Shown one piece after another: positions 33,728 to 43,000 of a DNA stretch of 64,000 nt (position 1 is its first letter; each line of letters starts with the position of its first letter). The translations under genes and the position numbers were made by a program. Location of the stretch: contig NZ_CP039642.1 in assembly GCF_004923315.1 (NCBI RefSeq), positions 124,001 to 188,000 of the forward strand. The letters are read 5' to 3'. The notes beneath the pieces were generated by a model, which saw only the letters and a list, made by a program, of their open reading frames with translations, ran no database searches and was not told the DNA's origin. This DNA comes from Azospirillum sp. TSA2s. GTDB lineage: Bacteria > Pseudomonadota > Alphaproteobacteria > Azospirillales > Azospirillaceae.

Positions 33728-35869
33728 ATGCGCACCCCGTCGATCCTGCAGATCGAGGCGGCGGAATGCGGCGCCGCAGCGCTGGGCATCGTCGCCGCCC
33801 ATTACGGCCGCTGGCTGACGCTGGAGGACCTGCGCGAGCGCTGCGGCATCTCGCGCGACGGCAGCCGCGCCGCCAATCTGGTCCAGGCCGCGCGCGAACT
33901 GGGGCTGCAGGCCCGCGGCGTCCGCACCGAGCCGGAGGGGCTGCAGGGACAGGCCGGGCCGATGATCCTGCATTGGGGAATGGACCATTTCCTGGTGCTG
34001 GAGGGGCGGCGCGGGCGCTGGTGGTATCTGAACGACCCGGCGCGCGGACGCCGCCGCGTCGACGATGCCGAATTCCGCCGCCAGTTCACCGGCATCGCCC
34101 TGCTGATGGTGCCGGGGCCGGAGTTCCGCAAGGGCGGGTCGGCGCCCAGCGCGCTGCGCGGCCTCGCCCGGCGGCTGCGCAAATCCTGGGGGGCGGTGTG
34201 GTTCGCCGCCGCGATCAGCCTCCTGCTGGCGATCCCCGGCATGCTGTTCCCCGCCTTCCGCCAGATCTTCATGGACAGCGTGCTGGTCGGCGGGCTGGCC
34301 GACTGGATGACCCCGCTGATCGGCGCGATGATGCTGGTCGGCGCGGTCACGCTGACCTTCACCTGGCTGCAGAAGAGCGTGCTGCACCGGCTGGAGACCC
34401 GTCTGGCCCTGCTGGGCGGCATCGGCTTCATGGAGCGGGTGCTGCGGCTGCCGATGGGCTTCTTCGGCCAGCGCGGCCCGGCGGCGGTCGCCGACCGCAT
34501 CATGCAGAGCGACCGGCTGGCCGAGCTGCTGGCCGGCGAGATCGGCGGCTGCCTGTTCGCCATCCTGACCGCGCTGACCTATCTGGCGGCGATGGCCTTC
34601 TACCAGCCGGCGCTGGCGCTGGTCGCCGTGGCCGCCGCCGCCAGCCTCGCGCTGGCGCTGGCCCTGCTGTCGCGCCAGCTGGAGGAGGGGCAGCAGCGTC
34701 TGCTGAACGAATCGGCGCAGGAGGGCGCCGACGCCAAGCAGGGGCTTCGCATGATCGAGACCTACCGCGCGGCGGGAGCGGAGCGGCTGCTGTTCGAGCG
34801 GCTGGTCGCCCGCCATGCCCGCGTGCTGAACATCCGACAGTCGCTGATGCTGCGCCGCGCCGTTCTGCGGCTGCTGCCGGCCTTCGTCGGCGGGGTGGCG
34901 TCGGCCGCCGTGGTCACCGTCGGCGGCGGCATCGTCGCGGAAGGCGGCATGACCATCGGCGCCATGATGGGATTCATGGTGCTGATGTCGGCCTTCCTGG
35001 CGCCGGTGTCGCGCCTCGTCCAGCTCGGCGCCCGCATCCAGGAGGCGCGCTCCTATCTGCGCCTGCTCGACGACACCATGCAGCATCCCATCGCCGAGGA
35101 GTTCCGGCAGGCGCAGCCGCAGCAGGCCTCCGCCGTGCTGCGCCGGCTGACCGGGCGGATCGAACTGCGCGACGTGACCTTCGGCCATTCCCGCCGGGCG
35201 CCGCCGCTGATCCGTGGCCTGTCGCTGACCATCGAGCCGGGCGAGCGGGTCGGGGTGGTCGGCGGCTCCGGCTCCGGCAAATCGACGCTGGCGCTGTTGA
35301 CCGCCGGGCTTTACGAACCCTGGTCGGGCGAGGTGCTGCTCGACGGCAAGCCGCTGCGCGAGATCCCGCGCCGGGTGCTGCGCCAGAGCGTGCAGGTCGT
35401 CGATCAGAACGTGACGCTGTTCGAAGGCAGCGTGCGCGACAACATCGCCCTGTGGGACCCGACGGTGTCGGACGAGCGGCTGTTCGCCGCCGCACGCGAC
35501 GCGGTGATCCACGACATCATCATCGATCGCCGCGACGGCTATGCCTCCCCGGTCAGCGAAGGCGGGGCCAATCTGTCCGGCGGCCAGCGCGCCCGCATCG
35601 AGATGGCGCGGGCCCTGGTGCAGAACCCGCGCATCCTGGTGATGGACGAGGCGACCGCCGCGCTCGACGATCACACCCAGGCGCAGCTGCTGTCCAACCT
35701 GCGCCGCCGGGGATCGACCATGCTGGTGATCGCCCACCGGCTGACGGCGATCCGCGACTGCGACCGGGTGCTGGTGATGCAGAGCGGCGAGATCGTCGAG
35801 TCCGGTCCGCCGGCCGAGTTGGCGCGCCGCGCGGGCGCCTTTTCCTCGCTGATGCTGAGCATGGCCTGA
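33728..35869 (+). CDS. peptidase-containing ABC exporter (C39 / PCAT, NHLM ABC1 type)
   Basis: A 713-residue half-transporter. The N-terminal C39 peptidase keeps its catalytic set: Q8, C14 in AAECGAAAL, H87 in GMDHFLVLEG and D103 in YLNDPARG. It should cut double-glycine leaders such as that of the gene at 31212. A six-span membrane domain covers about residues 155-440. The ATPase has Walker A GGSGSGKST, signature NLSGGQ and Walker B ILVMDEATAALD. It starts 1 base after the HlyD stop. Family: NHLM bacteriocin system ABC transporter with peptidase. Confidence 0.92.
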   Translation: MRTPSILQIEAAECGAAALGIVAAHYGRWLTLEDLRERCGISRDGSRAANLVQAARELGLQARGVRTEPEGLQGQAGPMILHWGMDHFLVLEGRRGRWWYLNDPARGRRRVDDAEFRRQFTGIALLMVPGPEFRKGGSAPSALRGLARRLRKSWGAVWFAAAISLLLAIPGMLFPAFRQIFMDSVLVGGLADWMTPLIGAMMLVGAVTLTFTWLQKSVLHRLETRLALLGGIGFMERVLRLPMGFFGQRGPAAVADRIMQSDRLAELLAGEIGGCLFAILTALTYLAAMAFYQPALALVAVAAAASLALALALLSRQLEEGQQRLLNESAQEGADAKQGLRMIETYRAAGAERLLFERLVARHARVLNIRQSLMLRRAVLRLLPAFVGGVASAAVVTVGGGIVAEGGMTIGAMMGFMVLMSAFLAPVSRLVQLGARIQEARSYLRLLDDTMQHPIAEEFRQAQPQQASAVLRRLTGRIELRDVTFGHSRRAPPLIRGLSLTIEPGERVGVVGGSGSGKSTLALLTAGLYEPWSGEVLLDGKPLREIPRRVLRQSVQVVDQNVTLFEGSVRDNIALWDPTVSDERLFAAARDAVIHDIIIDRRDGYASPVSEGGANLSGGQRARIEMARALVQNPRILVMDEATAALDDHTQAQLLSNLRRRGSTMLVIAHRLTAIRDCDRVLVMQSGEIVESGPPAELARRAGAFSSLMLSMA

Positions 35870-35884
35870 CCGGATGAGCCGCAG

Positions 35885-38737
35885 ATGACGACCGCAGCCG
35901 AAGCCGCCCTGCCGGAATCCGACATCCAAGAGGTGGCCGGCGTTCCCGCCATCGCCTTCCAGCAGCCGGCCGTGGCGCTGGAGCCGGCGGGATCGGTCTG
36001 GTTCCTGGAGGAGGGCGAGGCCGACATCTTCGCCGTCGCCGCCATGGGCGCCAACGCCGGCTCCCGCCTGTTTCTCGGCCGGCTGCCGGCGGGCAGCCTG
36101 CTGGTCGGCATCGATGCCTTCATGCAGGAACTGATCGCGGTTCCGGCGGCCGGGTCGCGGCTGGAGGCCGTCGCCGACCCGCTGGAGGAGATCGAGCCGG
36201 ACGCCCTGCTGGCCGGGATGGAGGCGTGGTCGTCCACCCTGATCTCCGGCATCGCCGCCATCCTCTGGCATCCCGAGCGCATCGACCGGCAGGCCCGCTG
36301 CGGCGCGGCGGTCGAGCTGGCCGACGGGCAGCTGGCGATGGTGCAGGAAGCCGGATTGTGGTGCGCCGTGCCCGCCCCCGGCGCCCTGCTGCTGGAGCAG
36401 GAGATCATCCAGGGCATCATGCCGCTGCCGCCGCGCGCGTGGCTGAAGGCGGCGGGGCCGATGCGCATCGTCTTCGGCCGCCGCCCGCTGCCGCGCGACC
36501 TGCCCGCCGCGCTGGCCGGCATCCATGCGCTGACCGCCGCCTGCGGCGAAATGCTGATGGGCGCCCGCGGTCTGGCCGAGGCCGACGAGGCCGGGCGGCT
36601 GTCGCTGCGCGGCGCGCGCGAGGCGGAGGAAGGCGAGCGCTTCGTCCATCTGGCCGGCCGCCTGCTCGACCATGCCCGCAAGCCGCCGGCGCCGGCGGAT
36701 GGCGGCCATCACGATCCGCTGTTCACGGCGATGAGCGCGGTCGCCGCCCGCACCAACCCGCGCCTGCGGTTGCGCCGGCCGACGCTGCTGCGCGAGCGCG
36801 ACCTCGACGTGCAGCCGACGATGGAGGAGATCGCCCGCGCCTCCGGCCAGCACATGCGGCCGGTGACGCTGACGGAGGGCTGGTGGCGCCGCCCGCTCGG
36901 CCCGCTGGTCGGCGCGACGCTGGACGGCCGGCCGGTGGCGCTGCTGCCGAAGGGGCGCGGCTACGACCTGCTCGCCGGCGAGGGCGCCAAGCCGGTCCGC
37001 GTCACCGCGCCGGTCGCCGCCGGACTGTCGCCGTCGGCCTGGACCATGGTGGAGCCGCTGCCCGACCGGCCGCAGACCGTCGGATCGCTGATGCGCTTCG
37101 TCCGGACCCCGCCGGCCTTCTGGCTGCTGACCCTGGCGGTGGCGGCGCTGGGCGCGCTGCTCGGCCTCGCCAGCCCGTTCGGGATGAAGTTCGCCTTTTC
37201 GTCGCTGGTGCCGGCGCGCGACCATGGCGGCCTGCTGGAGCTTGGCATCCTGCTGGGCTGCGTCGCCGCGGTGACGCTGGTGATCCAGCTCGTCGGCGAG
37301 GTGACGCGGCAAAGCATGCAGACGATGCGCGAGGCCGGGCTGCATGCCGGTCTGTGGGACCGGGTGCTGCGGCTGCCGATGCCGGTGCTGCGCCAGCATT
37401 CGGCCGGCGACATGGCGGCGCGGGTGGGCATGGCGATGGCCCTGCCGCTGGCCGCCCAGGGCTTCACGGTCGCCGGCATCGGCACCGGCGCGGTGCTGGT
37501 GGCCAGCATCTTCGCGATGGCGTCCTTCCATGGCGCCGGCGCGGTGGTGGCGGTGCTGGCGCTGGCGGTGCAACTGGGATTGGCGGTTCTGTCGGCGGTG
37601 CTGCGGGCGCGGGTCTACAAGGTGGGCGAGGCGCTGAGCGGGCAGGCCGATTCCCTGGCGATGCAGTTCCTGACCGGCATCGCCAAGCTGCGTCTGGCCG
37701 CCGCCGAGCATTGGGCGCTGACCCATTGGTCGGAGCGCTTCATCGGCATGCGCGAGAAGCGCATGGAGGTGCAGGAGATCGAGGGCCGGATGGCGGCGGT
37801 CAACTCCGCTCTGCCGGTGCTGGCGATGGCGGCGTTGTTCCTGGTCTTCCATTCCGCCGGGACCGACAGCGCCAGCATCGTCGCGATGATGACCGCCTAT
37901 ATGATCGCCAACGGGGCGGCGGCGGCGCTGGGCGACGGGTTCGGCGCCTTTTATCAGGTCTATGCCGCCCGCGCCTTCGCCGATCCGGTGCTGCGTTGCG
38001 CGCCGGAGCCGGCGCTGGGACGGATCGATCCCGGCCGGCTGTCCGGCCAGATCGCGGTCAGCGGCCTGTACTTCAATTACGCCCAGGCCGAGACGCCGGT
38101 GTTCGCCAACCTGAACCTGTCCATCGCCGCCGGCGAATATGTGGCGATCCTCGGCCGGTCGGGCTGCGGCAAGTCCACGCTCGTCAGGATTCTGCTGGGG
38201 CTGGAGCGGCCGCGGGTGGGTAGCGTCACCTATGACGGCAACGATCTGTCCTCGCTCGATCTGGGGCTGTTGCGGCGGCGGGTCGGCACCGTGCTGCAGG
38301 GGGCGCAGCTGCCGCCGGGTGCGCTGATCGACGTGGTGCGCGGCCTGAGCGACGCGACCGAGGCGGAGATCTGGGACGCGCTGGCGGCGTCGGCGATCGC
38401 CGATGAAATCCGGGCGATGCCGCTGGGCGTGCGCACCCCCATCGCCGATGCGTCGCGCACGCTGTCGGGCGGGCAGGTGCAGCGGCTTCTGCTGGCCCGC
38501 GCGCTGGTGACCAAGCCCGATGTGCTGGTCCTGGACGAAGCGACCAGCGCGCTGGACAACGCCACCCAGGCGGCGACCATCCGCACCCTGTCGTCGCTCG
38601 ACTGCACCCGGATCGTCATCGCCCACCGGCTGGAGACCATCCGCGGCGCCGACCGCATCCTGATCCTGGACGGCGGCCGCGTCGCCCATGCCGGCCGTTT
38701 CGCCGACCTGCAGGCCCGTGGACTGCTGGGCGCGTAG
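35885..38737 (+). CDS. second NHLM-type ABC transporter, without peptidase
   Basis: A 950-residue protein. The first ~400 residues contain no C39 peptidase; residues 20-90 (VALEPAGSVWFLEEGEADIFAV) look like a cyclic-nucleotide-binding or cupin-type beta-roll. A transmembrane exporter domain lies at about 410-690 and the ATPase after it: Walker A GRSGCGKST near 756, signature TLSGGQ, Walker B VLVLDEATSALD. This is the layout of the NHLM ABC2 partner, which probably forms a heterodimer or works beside the peptidase exporter. It starts 15 bases after the previous stop and ends the operon. Confidence 0.88.
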   Translation: MTTAAEAALPESDIQEVAGVPAIAFQQPAVALEPAGSVWFLEEGEADIFAVAAMGANAGSRLFLGRLPAGSLLVGIDAFMQELIAVPAAGSRLEAVADPLEEIEPDALLAGMEAWSSTLISGIAAILWHPERIDRQARCGAAVELADGQLAMVQEAGLWCAVPAPGALLLEQEIIQGIMPLPPRAWLKAAGPMRIVFGRRPLPRDLPAALAGIHALTAACGEMLMGARGLAEADEAGRLSLRGAREAEEGERFVHLAGRLLDHARKPPAPADGGHHDPLFTAMSAVAARTNPRLRLRRPTLLRERDLDVQPTMEEIARASGQHMRPVTLTEGWWRRPLGPLVGATLDGRPVALLPKGRGYDLLAGEGAKPVRVTAPVAAGLSPSAWTMVEPLPDRPQTVGSLMRFVRTPPAFWLLTLAVAALGALLGLASPFGMKFAFSSLVPARDHGGLLELGILLGCVAAVTLVIQLVGEVTRQSMQTMREAGLHAGLWDRVLRLPMPVLRQHSAGDMAARVGMAMALPLAAQGFTVAGIGTGAVLVASIFAMASFHGAGAVVAVLALAVQLGLAVLSAVLRARVYKVGEALSGQADSLAMQFLTGIAKLRLAAAEHWALTHWSERFIGMREKRMEVQEIEGRMAAVNSALPVLAMAALFLVFHSAGTDSASIVAMMTAYMIANGAAAALGDGFGAFYQVYAARAFADPVLRCAPEPALGRIDPGRLSGQIAVSGLYFNYAQAETPVFANLNLSIAAGEYVAILGRSGCGKSTLVRILLGLERPRVGSVTYDGNDLSSLDLGLLRRRVGTVLQGAQLPPGALIDVVRGLSDATEAEIWDALAASAIADEIRAMPLGVRTPIADASRTLSGGQVQRLLLARALVTKPDVLVLDEATSALDNATQAATIRTLSSLDCTRIVIAHRLETIRGADRILILDGGRVAHAGRFADLQARGLLGA

Positions 38738-38761
38738 CGCATTTCCGCGTGTCGATCGGCG

Positions 38762-39715
38762 TCAGCCGCGCTTTCCGGCGCCGGACGCCGTCACCATGGC
38801 GAAGAACTGCGCCTCGTCGATGATGTCGGGCTTGCCGTATTTGGCGCGCCGGGCGGCGGCGGTGTCCAGCTTGGTGGCGCCGGGGGCGTGGCCGACGACG
38901 AGATAGTCGGTGTCCTTGCGGACGCTGGGATGCCAGCTTCCGCCCAGCGCTAGGATGCGGGCCATCACCGCGTCCCGCGACAGGCCGGTCAGTTCGCCGG
39001 TGACGGCGAAAGCATGATCGCCGATGCCGTGCGTGATGGGAGCGGCCGATGGCCGGACCACCGGCGGCGGATCGATCTGGTTGGTCGGCGCCAGATGGGG
39101 AACGGCCAGCATCTCGGCGCTGCCGAGGATCATTTTCTGGAACAGGCGGCTGGTGATCTCGGCATCGACGAAGGCGCCGTGGAAGCGCGCCCGAATGCCG
39201 ACATCGATGCCGAACAGGGTCGCGACCGCATCGAGCGACGCGCGCCCCGCCACCTGCGCCCGCGCGTGTTGCCCCCTTGCATATTGCATCGTGCAGACCG
39301 ACTGGCCCGGTGCCCAGGGAAGGCCGCAGAGCCGGAATTCATGGCGCAGGAAGTCGATGTCGAAGCCGACATTGTGGCCGACCAGCACCGCGCCGTCGAG
39401 GAAGCCGCGAACGTCCTGGGCGACGCTGTGGAAGGGATCCTGGTGGCGCAGCAGGTGATCCGGCAGCCCGTGCACCCTCAGCGCATGCGGGTTCGACTTG
39501 CGGCCCGGATTGAAGATGAGGCTGAGACAGCGGCCGGTCGGCGTCGCCTCCGCCAGTTCGATCGCGGCGAAGCTGACCATGCGGTCGCCGCCGGCCGGCG
39601 ACAGTCCGGTGGTCTCGCAGTCGATGACGACGAAACGGCGGGCGGAGGTCTGCGTCCGGGCGGCTTTCGCCGCTGCCGCCGGACGGGGACGCACTGCATC
39701 GATCAAACGGCTCAT
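38762..39715 (-). CDS. DnaQ-like 3'-5' exonuclease with C-terminal BRCT domain
   Basis: A 317-residue protein. The DEDDh exonuclease has Exo I VVIDCETTGLSP near residue 30, Exo II VGHNVGFDIDFL near 113, and Exo III HGAFVDAEITSRLF near 180. After a proline-rich linker, residues about 232-312 form a BRCT domain (HAFAVTGELTGLSRDAVMARILALGGSWHPSVRKD with DTDYLVVGH). The pairing suggests recruitment to DNA ends or repair sites. It is convergent with the second NHLM ABC gene, with only 24 bases between the stops. Confidence 0.85.
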   Translation of the reverse strand: MSRLIDAVRPRPAAAAKAARTQTSARRFVVIDCETTGLSPAGGDRMVSFAAIELAEATPTGRCLSLIFNPGRKSNPHALRVHGLPDHLLRHQDPFHSVAQDVRGFLDGAVLVGHNVGFDIDFLRHEFRLCGLPWAPGQSVCTMQYARGQHARAQVAGRASLDAVATLFGIDVGIRARFHGAFVDAEITSRLFQKMILGSAEMLAVPHLAPTNQIDPPPVVRPSAAPITHGIGDHAFAVTGELTGLSRDAVMARILALGGSWHPSVRKDTDYLVVGHAPGATKLDTAAARRAKYGKPDIIDEAQFFAMVTASGAGKRG

Positions 39716-40021
39716 GACCTCTCGTTCCGGGGGCAGGACGGCCCTGCCACGTCGAACACGCGCCGACTATAGGCGGGTCCGCCACCGCAGGTCGAGAGTC
39801 CGTGCCGTCGCAGGGCCGGCGGCCGGCCGGTCGCCGATCTGCGGCCGATCCCGCCTCTTTCGACTCCGGCGCGCCCTGCGGCTTGGGGGGACGCATAGCC
39901 GATATGACGTGACGATCTGCTGAACCGGCTCAGTGATTCCGCAGGCCGCCTGTCATGGTGGCTTTTATCCGCCGGCGACGTTCGGTGGAGTCATGGTCGA
40001 ATCAAACGAGGAAGGTGTCGT
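39716..40021. other. gene-free divergent spacer
   Basis: These 306 bases separate the divergent exonuclease and EamA genes. I find no convincing gene, RNA or operator; it should contain the two outward promoters. Confidence 0.5.
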
Positions 40022-40969
40022 GTGGCACGGAGCCGGTGGCGTTCGCATCATACCGGAAAGGTCCTCCAAACGGCCTCCGGAACCGAATCCGGAACCGGAC
40101 CGGGCCTGACGGTCTATGCGCAGCTTGCCGGGATCGTCCTGTTCTGGGGCGCCAACTGGCCGCTGATGAAGCTGGCGCTGGTCGACATCGGGCCGCTCGC
40201 CTTCTGCGCCGTGCGGCTGTTCGGAACCGCGCTGAGCGTCGCGGCGCTGGCGCCGATCCTGCGCTTTCCCCTGCTGCCCCAGCGCGGCGAGCGGCTGATG
40301 CTGGCGGTCGTCGGCCTGCTGCAGGTCGCCGGCATGATGGGGCTGAGCAACATCGGGCTGCAGTTCGTCTCGCCGGGGCGGGCGTCGGTGCTCGCCTACA
40401 CCATGCAGATGTGGGCCTTGCCGCTCGGCCTGCTGCTGCTGGGCGAGCGGATCACCGGGCGGCGCGCCGCGTCGGCGGGGCTGACCTTCGCCGGGGTGGT
40501 CGTCTTCTTCAACCCGGTGCTGGTGGATTGGAACGACGCCAACGCGCTGATCGGCAACGGCCTGCTCATCGGCTGCGCGCTCAGCTGGGCGCTGGGGGCA
40601 ACCCTGTACCGCCGGCGGGTCTGGCGCACGCCCTTCTGGACCCAGACCTTCTGGCAGATCGCCGCCAGCGCGCTGGTGATGGTGCCGCTGGCGCTGTCCA
40701 CCGAATCCGGGCACCCGATCCACTGGTCGGGCTCCCTGCTGGCGGTCGTCGCCTACAACTGCCTGATCGCCACCGGGCTTTGCTATTGGTGGTGGGGCAA
40801 GGCGCTGTCGGTGATGCCGGCCAGCCAGGCCGGGCAGATCGTCTGTCTGGTGCCGATCACAGCCCTGCTGCTGAGCGCGATCTTCTACCACGAGCCGCTG
40901 AGCGCGGGCGTGCTGGCCAGCGTGGCGATGATCGCCGGCGGCATCGTCCTGTCGGCGCGGGCGCGCTGA
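40022..40969 (+). CDS. EamA/DMT-family transporter
   Basis: A 315-residue inner-membrane protein with ten predicted spans in two EamA repeats. The first begins at YAQLAGIVLFWGANWPLMKLAL and the second at ALSWALGATLYRRRVW. Relatives export amino acids or metabolites; the substrate is unknown. GTG at 40022 has AGGAAGG about six bases upstream, which supports a 30-residue hydrophilic N-terminal extension that many relatives lack. Confidence 0.82.
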   Translation: MARSRWRSHHTGKVLQTASGTESGTGPGLTVYAQLAGIVLFWGANWPLMKLALVDIGPLAFCAVRLFGTALSVAALAPILRFPLLPQRGERLMLAVVGLLQVAGMMGLSNIGLQFVSPGRASVLAYTMQMWALPLGLLLLGERITGRRAASAGLTFAGVVVFFNPVLVDWNDANALIGNGLLIGCALSWALGATLYRRRVWRTPFWTQTFWQIAASALVMVPLALSTESGHPIHWSGSLLAVVAYNCLIATGLCYWWWGKALSVMPASQAGQIVCLVPITALLLSAIFYHEPLSAGVLASVAMIAGGIVLSARAR

Positions 40970-41005
40970 GCGGACCCGGCGGCGCCGGAATAGGAATTGT
41001 GGTCG

Positions 41006-42724
41006 TCAGTTGGAGGCGGGATAGAGCGGCAGCAAATTCTGCTGGCGGCGCTGGTAGCGGACCAGTTCCAGCGCGCTCAGCGGACGGGCACCCTGCGCCC
41101 GGCAGGCGGCGGCGACCTCGAACATCAGCGCCTGCTGGTGGAACAGGGTGGCGTAGGCGTCGCCCAGCCGGAATTCCGGATCCCACATGTGGATGGCCTC
41201 CGCCCCGGCGCCGTTGACCTCGATGATGCGGAAATCCTCGCCCACCGCCAGCCGCTCCACCGAGGCGAAGCGCACGTCGAAGCGGCCGAAATGGAAGCCC
41301 GGCATCTCGTCGGCGATCTCGTCGAAGCGGGCGGTCAGCGTCGCCGTGACATGGCCGCAGGCATCCTTGTAGAGACCGCCGACCCGGCTGCTGCCGACCA
41401 GCGACAGCCGAACCGTGCGGCCCGCCTCCGGCACCTCGTCCAGCCGGTCGGCCAGCGCCTCGTGATGCAGCTCCGCCTTCCAGGAGGCGCGCGGGTCCGC
41501 GGCGATCAGCTGGCGCAGGGTGGAGCGGCCGTCGCCCACCACATGCGGGTAATAGCGGAAGGTCATGGAGAAGATGCGCCCGTGCCGCTCCCCCGGCTTG
41601 CGGACGTAGAAGATGCCGGCCTCGCCGGCGTAAGGCACATGCTCCTGCAGGATCAGGCGGGCGTCGGCCGGGAAGCCGCGGAGATAGGCGTGGAGGTCGG
41701 CGCTGTCGCGCACCAGCCGCACGCCGATGCCGCGCCAGCCGATGTCGGGCTTGGCGACCAGCGGGAAGGACAGGCCGGCGCCCGAGGCCAGCGAATCCAG
41801 CTGGGCCGGGGTCAGCGACGGGCGGTTGACCAGGGCGACGGATTGCGCGGCCCATCGCCGCGCCGCCGGCCCGATCAGGTCCATGCAGGCGATTTTCGAT
41901 TCGCCCAGCAGGCCGCCGGCCTCGATCGACGGGTTGGCGGCGGTCGGCAGGGTCAGGCTGCGGTGGCGGATGCCGAGCGCGAACCACTGCGCCACCAGCG
42001 GGATGTAGAACAGCAGCGGCGGAATGCGCTCCGCCCAGCCGATGGTGGGGGCGCCGGCCGGCACCACCGGCAGGCCGGGCAGGGCGATGGCGCGCGGGGT
42101 CGGGCTGCCGTGCAGCGCATCGCGCAGGGCGGCGGGCAGATGCGGCTCCAGCTTCGCCCGGACGCGGGCGAACAGGGCGCCGGCGATGGCCTGGGCGCGC
42201 CGCGTGCGCAGGAGCATCAGCGCCGCCGCGCAGCCGATGCCGATCACCTGCACCTGCACCGCCGCCGATTCCAGCGAGGAGGTCATCAGCGTCAGCAGCA
42301 GCCCGACATGGACGCCGGCGGTCGCCAGGGTGATGGCGACGAACCGCAGGAACGGCACCCGCATGACGCCGCAGGCGAAATAGGTGGGGAACAAGACGCC
42401 GGGCACCAGCCGGCAAGTCACCAGCGTCGGCAGCAGGTTCTTCTGCAATGCGTTGCGGCAACGCTCAAGCATCGGCCCTTCGGTCCGCCGCCGGATCCAG
42501 GTGACCCGCAGCGACAATAGTCCGAGGACATAAATGAACAGGTCGCCGGCAACGATCCCACACAGTAGCGTGAAGGCGGTCACGCCAATGCTGACGGTGC
42601 CGACGCTGACAAGGCTCGCACCCGCTGCAATCGCAACGTCTTCGTGCAAAAGCGTCAGCAAAGCAAGGCCCAGCAACAGGGGGAAACCAGCGAGGGCGGT
42701 TATTGGTTGCAATGCAGCAAACAC
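41006..42724 (-). CDS. VTT-domain (DedA-like) membrane protein fused to an ATP-grasp domain
   Basis: A 572-residue two-part protein. Residues 1-185 are a DedA/VTT-type module, with several spans, a G-D-x-x-x-Y segment (GIVAGDLFIYVLGLL) and RLVPGVLFPTYFACGVMRVPF. Residues about 270-545 look like ATP-grasp: FPLVAKPDIGWRGIGVRLV for the first ATP-binding strand, ILQEHVPYAGEAGIFYVRKP, and FGRFDVRFASVERLAVGEDFRIIEVNGAGAEA with metal-binding acidic and asparagine residues. The fusion suggests ligation chemistry on a membrane substrate. The start is GTG without a clear ribosome site, so the N terminus is uncertain. Confidence 0.7.
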   Translation of the reverse strand: MFAALQPITALAGFPLLLGLALLTLLHEDVAIAAGASLVSVGTVSIGVTAFTLLCGIVAGDLFIYVLGLLSLRVTWIRRRTEGPMLERCRNALQKNLLPTLVTCRLVPGVLFPTYFACGVMRVPFLRFVAITLATAGVHVGLLLTLMTSSLESAAVQVQVIGIGCAAALMLLRTRRAQAIAGALFARVRAKLEPHLPAALRDALHGSPTPRAIALPGLPVVPAGAPTIGWAERIPPLLFYIPLVAQWFALGIRHRSLTLPTAANPSIEAGGLLGESKIACMDLIGPAARRWAAQSVALVNRPSLTPAQLDSLASGAGLSFPLVAKPDIGWRGIGVRLVRDSADLHAYLRGFPADARLILQEHVPYAGEAGIFYVRKPGERHGRIFSMTFRYYPHVVGDGRSTLRQLIAADPRASWKAELHHEALADRLDEVPEAGRTVRLSLVGSSRVGGLYKDACGHVTATLTARFDEIADEMPGFHFGRFDVRFASVERLAVGEDFRIIEVNGAGAEAIHMWDPEFRLGDAYATLFHQQALMFEVAAACRAQGARPLSALELVRYQRRQQNLLPLYPASN

Positions 42725-42844
42725 GGGCGGGCTGTCCGTTGAAGTCGGGGCGGCAAGGATGCCACCGGCAAAATTGCATAGGAAAAGGTAAGCTTCACGT
42801 TAAAACTTTTGTAGAACCGTGCGGCATAGAGACTGTTTCCTTTA

Positions 42845-42867
42845 GGCCATATCGAAACGGTATGACC
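42845..42867 (+). promoter_or_regulatory. LysR-like palindromic site upstream of gcdH
   Basis: A 23-base imperfect palindrome with arms GGCCATATCG and CGGTATGACC around AAA. The core ATATCGAAACGGTAT has the T-N11-A form of LysR-type operators. It lies about 135 bases before the gcdH start; glutarate-pathway genes are often under a LysR regulator, but none is in this window. Confidence 0.4.
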
Positions 42868-43000
42868 ATGATAGAAAATATGTGTTTGCAGCTATGGCGC
42901 CGGCGCGGCACAGTGCGTCCCAATGAAGACCGGCCAATCGGTGACCGGCGGGCGAAGCGCCAGACGACACGACCCAGACGATACGACCAGGAGACGCACC

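Noticed and set aside
33611..38689. A 1692-codon open frame antisense to the two ABC transporter genes
   Set aside because: It mirrors the codon structure of the true genes in very GC-rich DNA, has a low-complexity composition (Gln/Arg/His/Gly-rich) and no domain; the plus-strand genes carry intact Walker and peptidase motifs.
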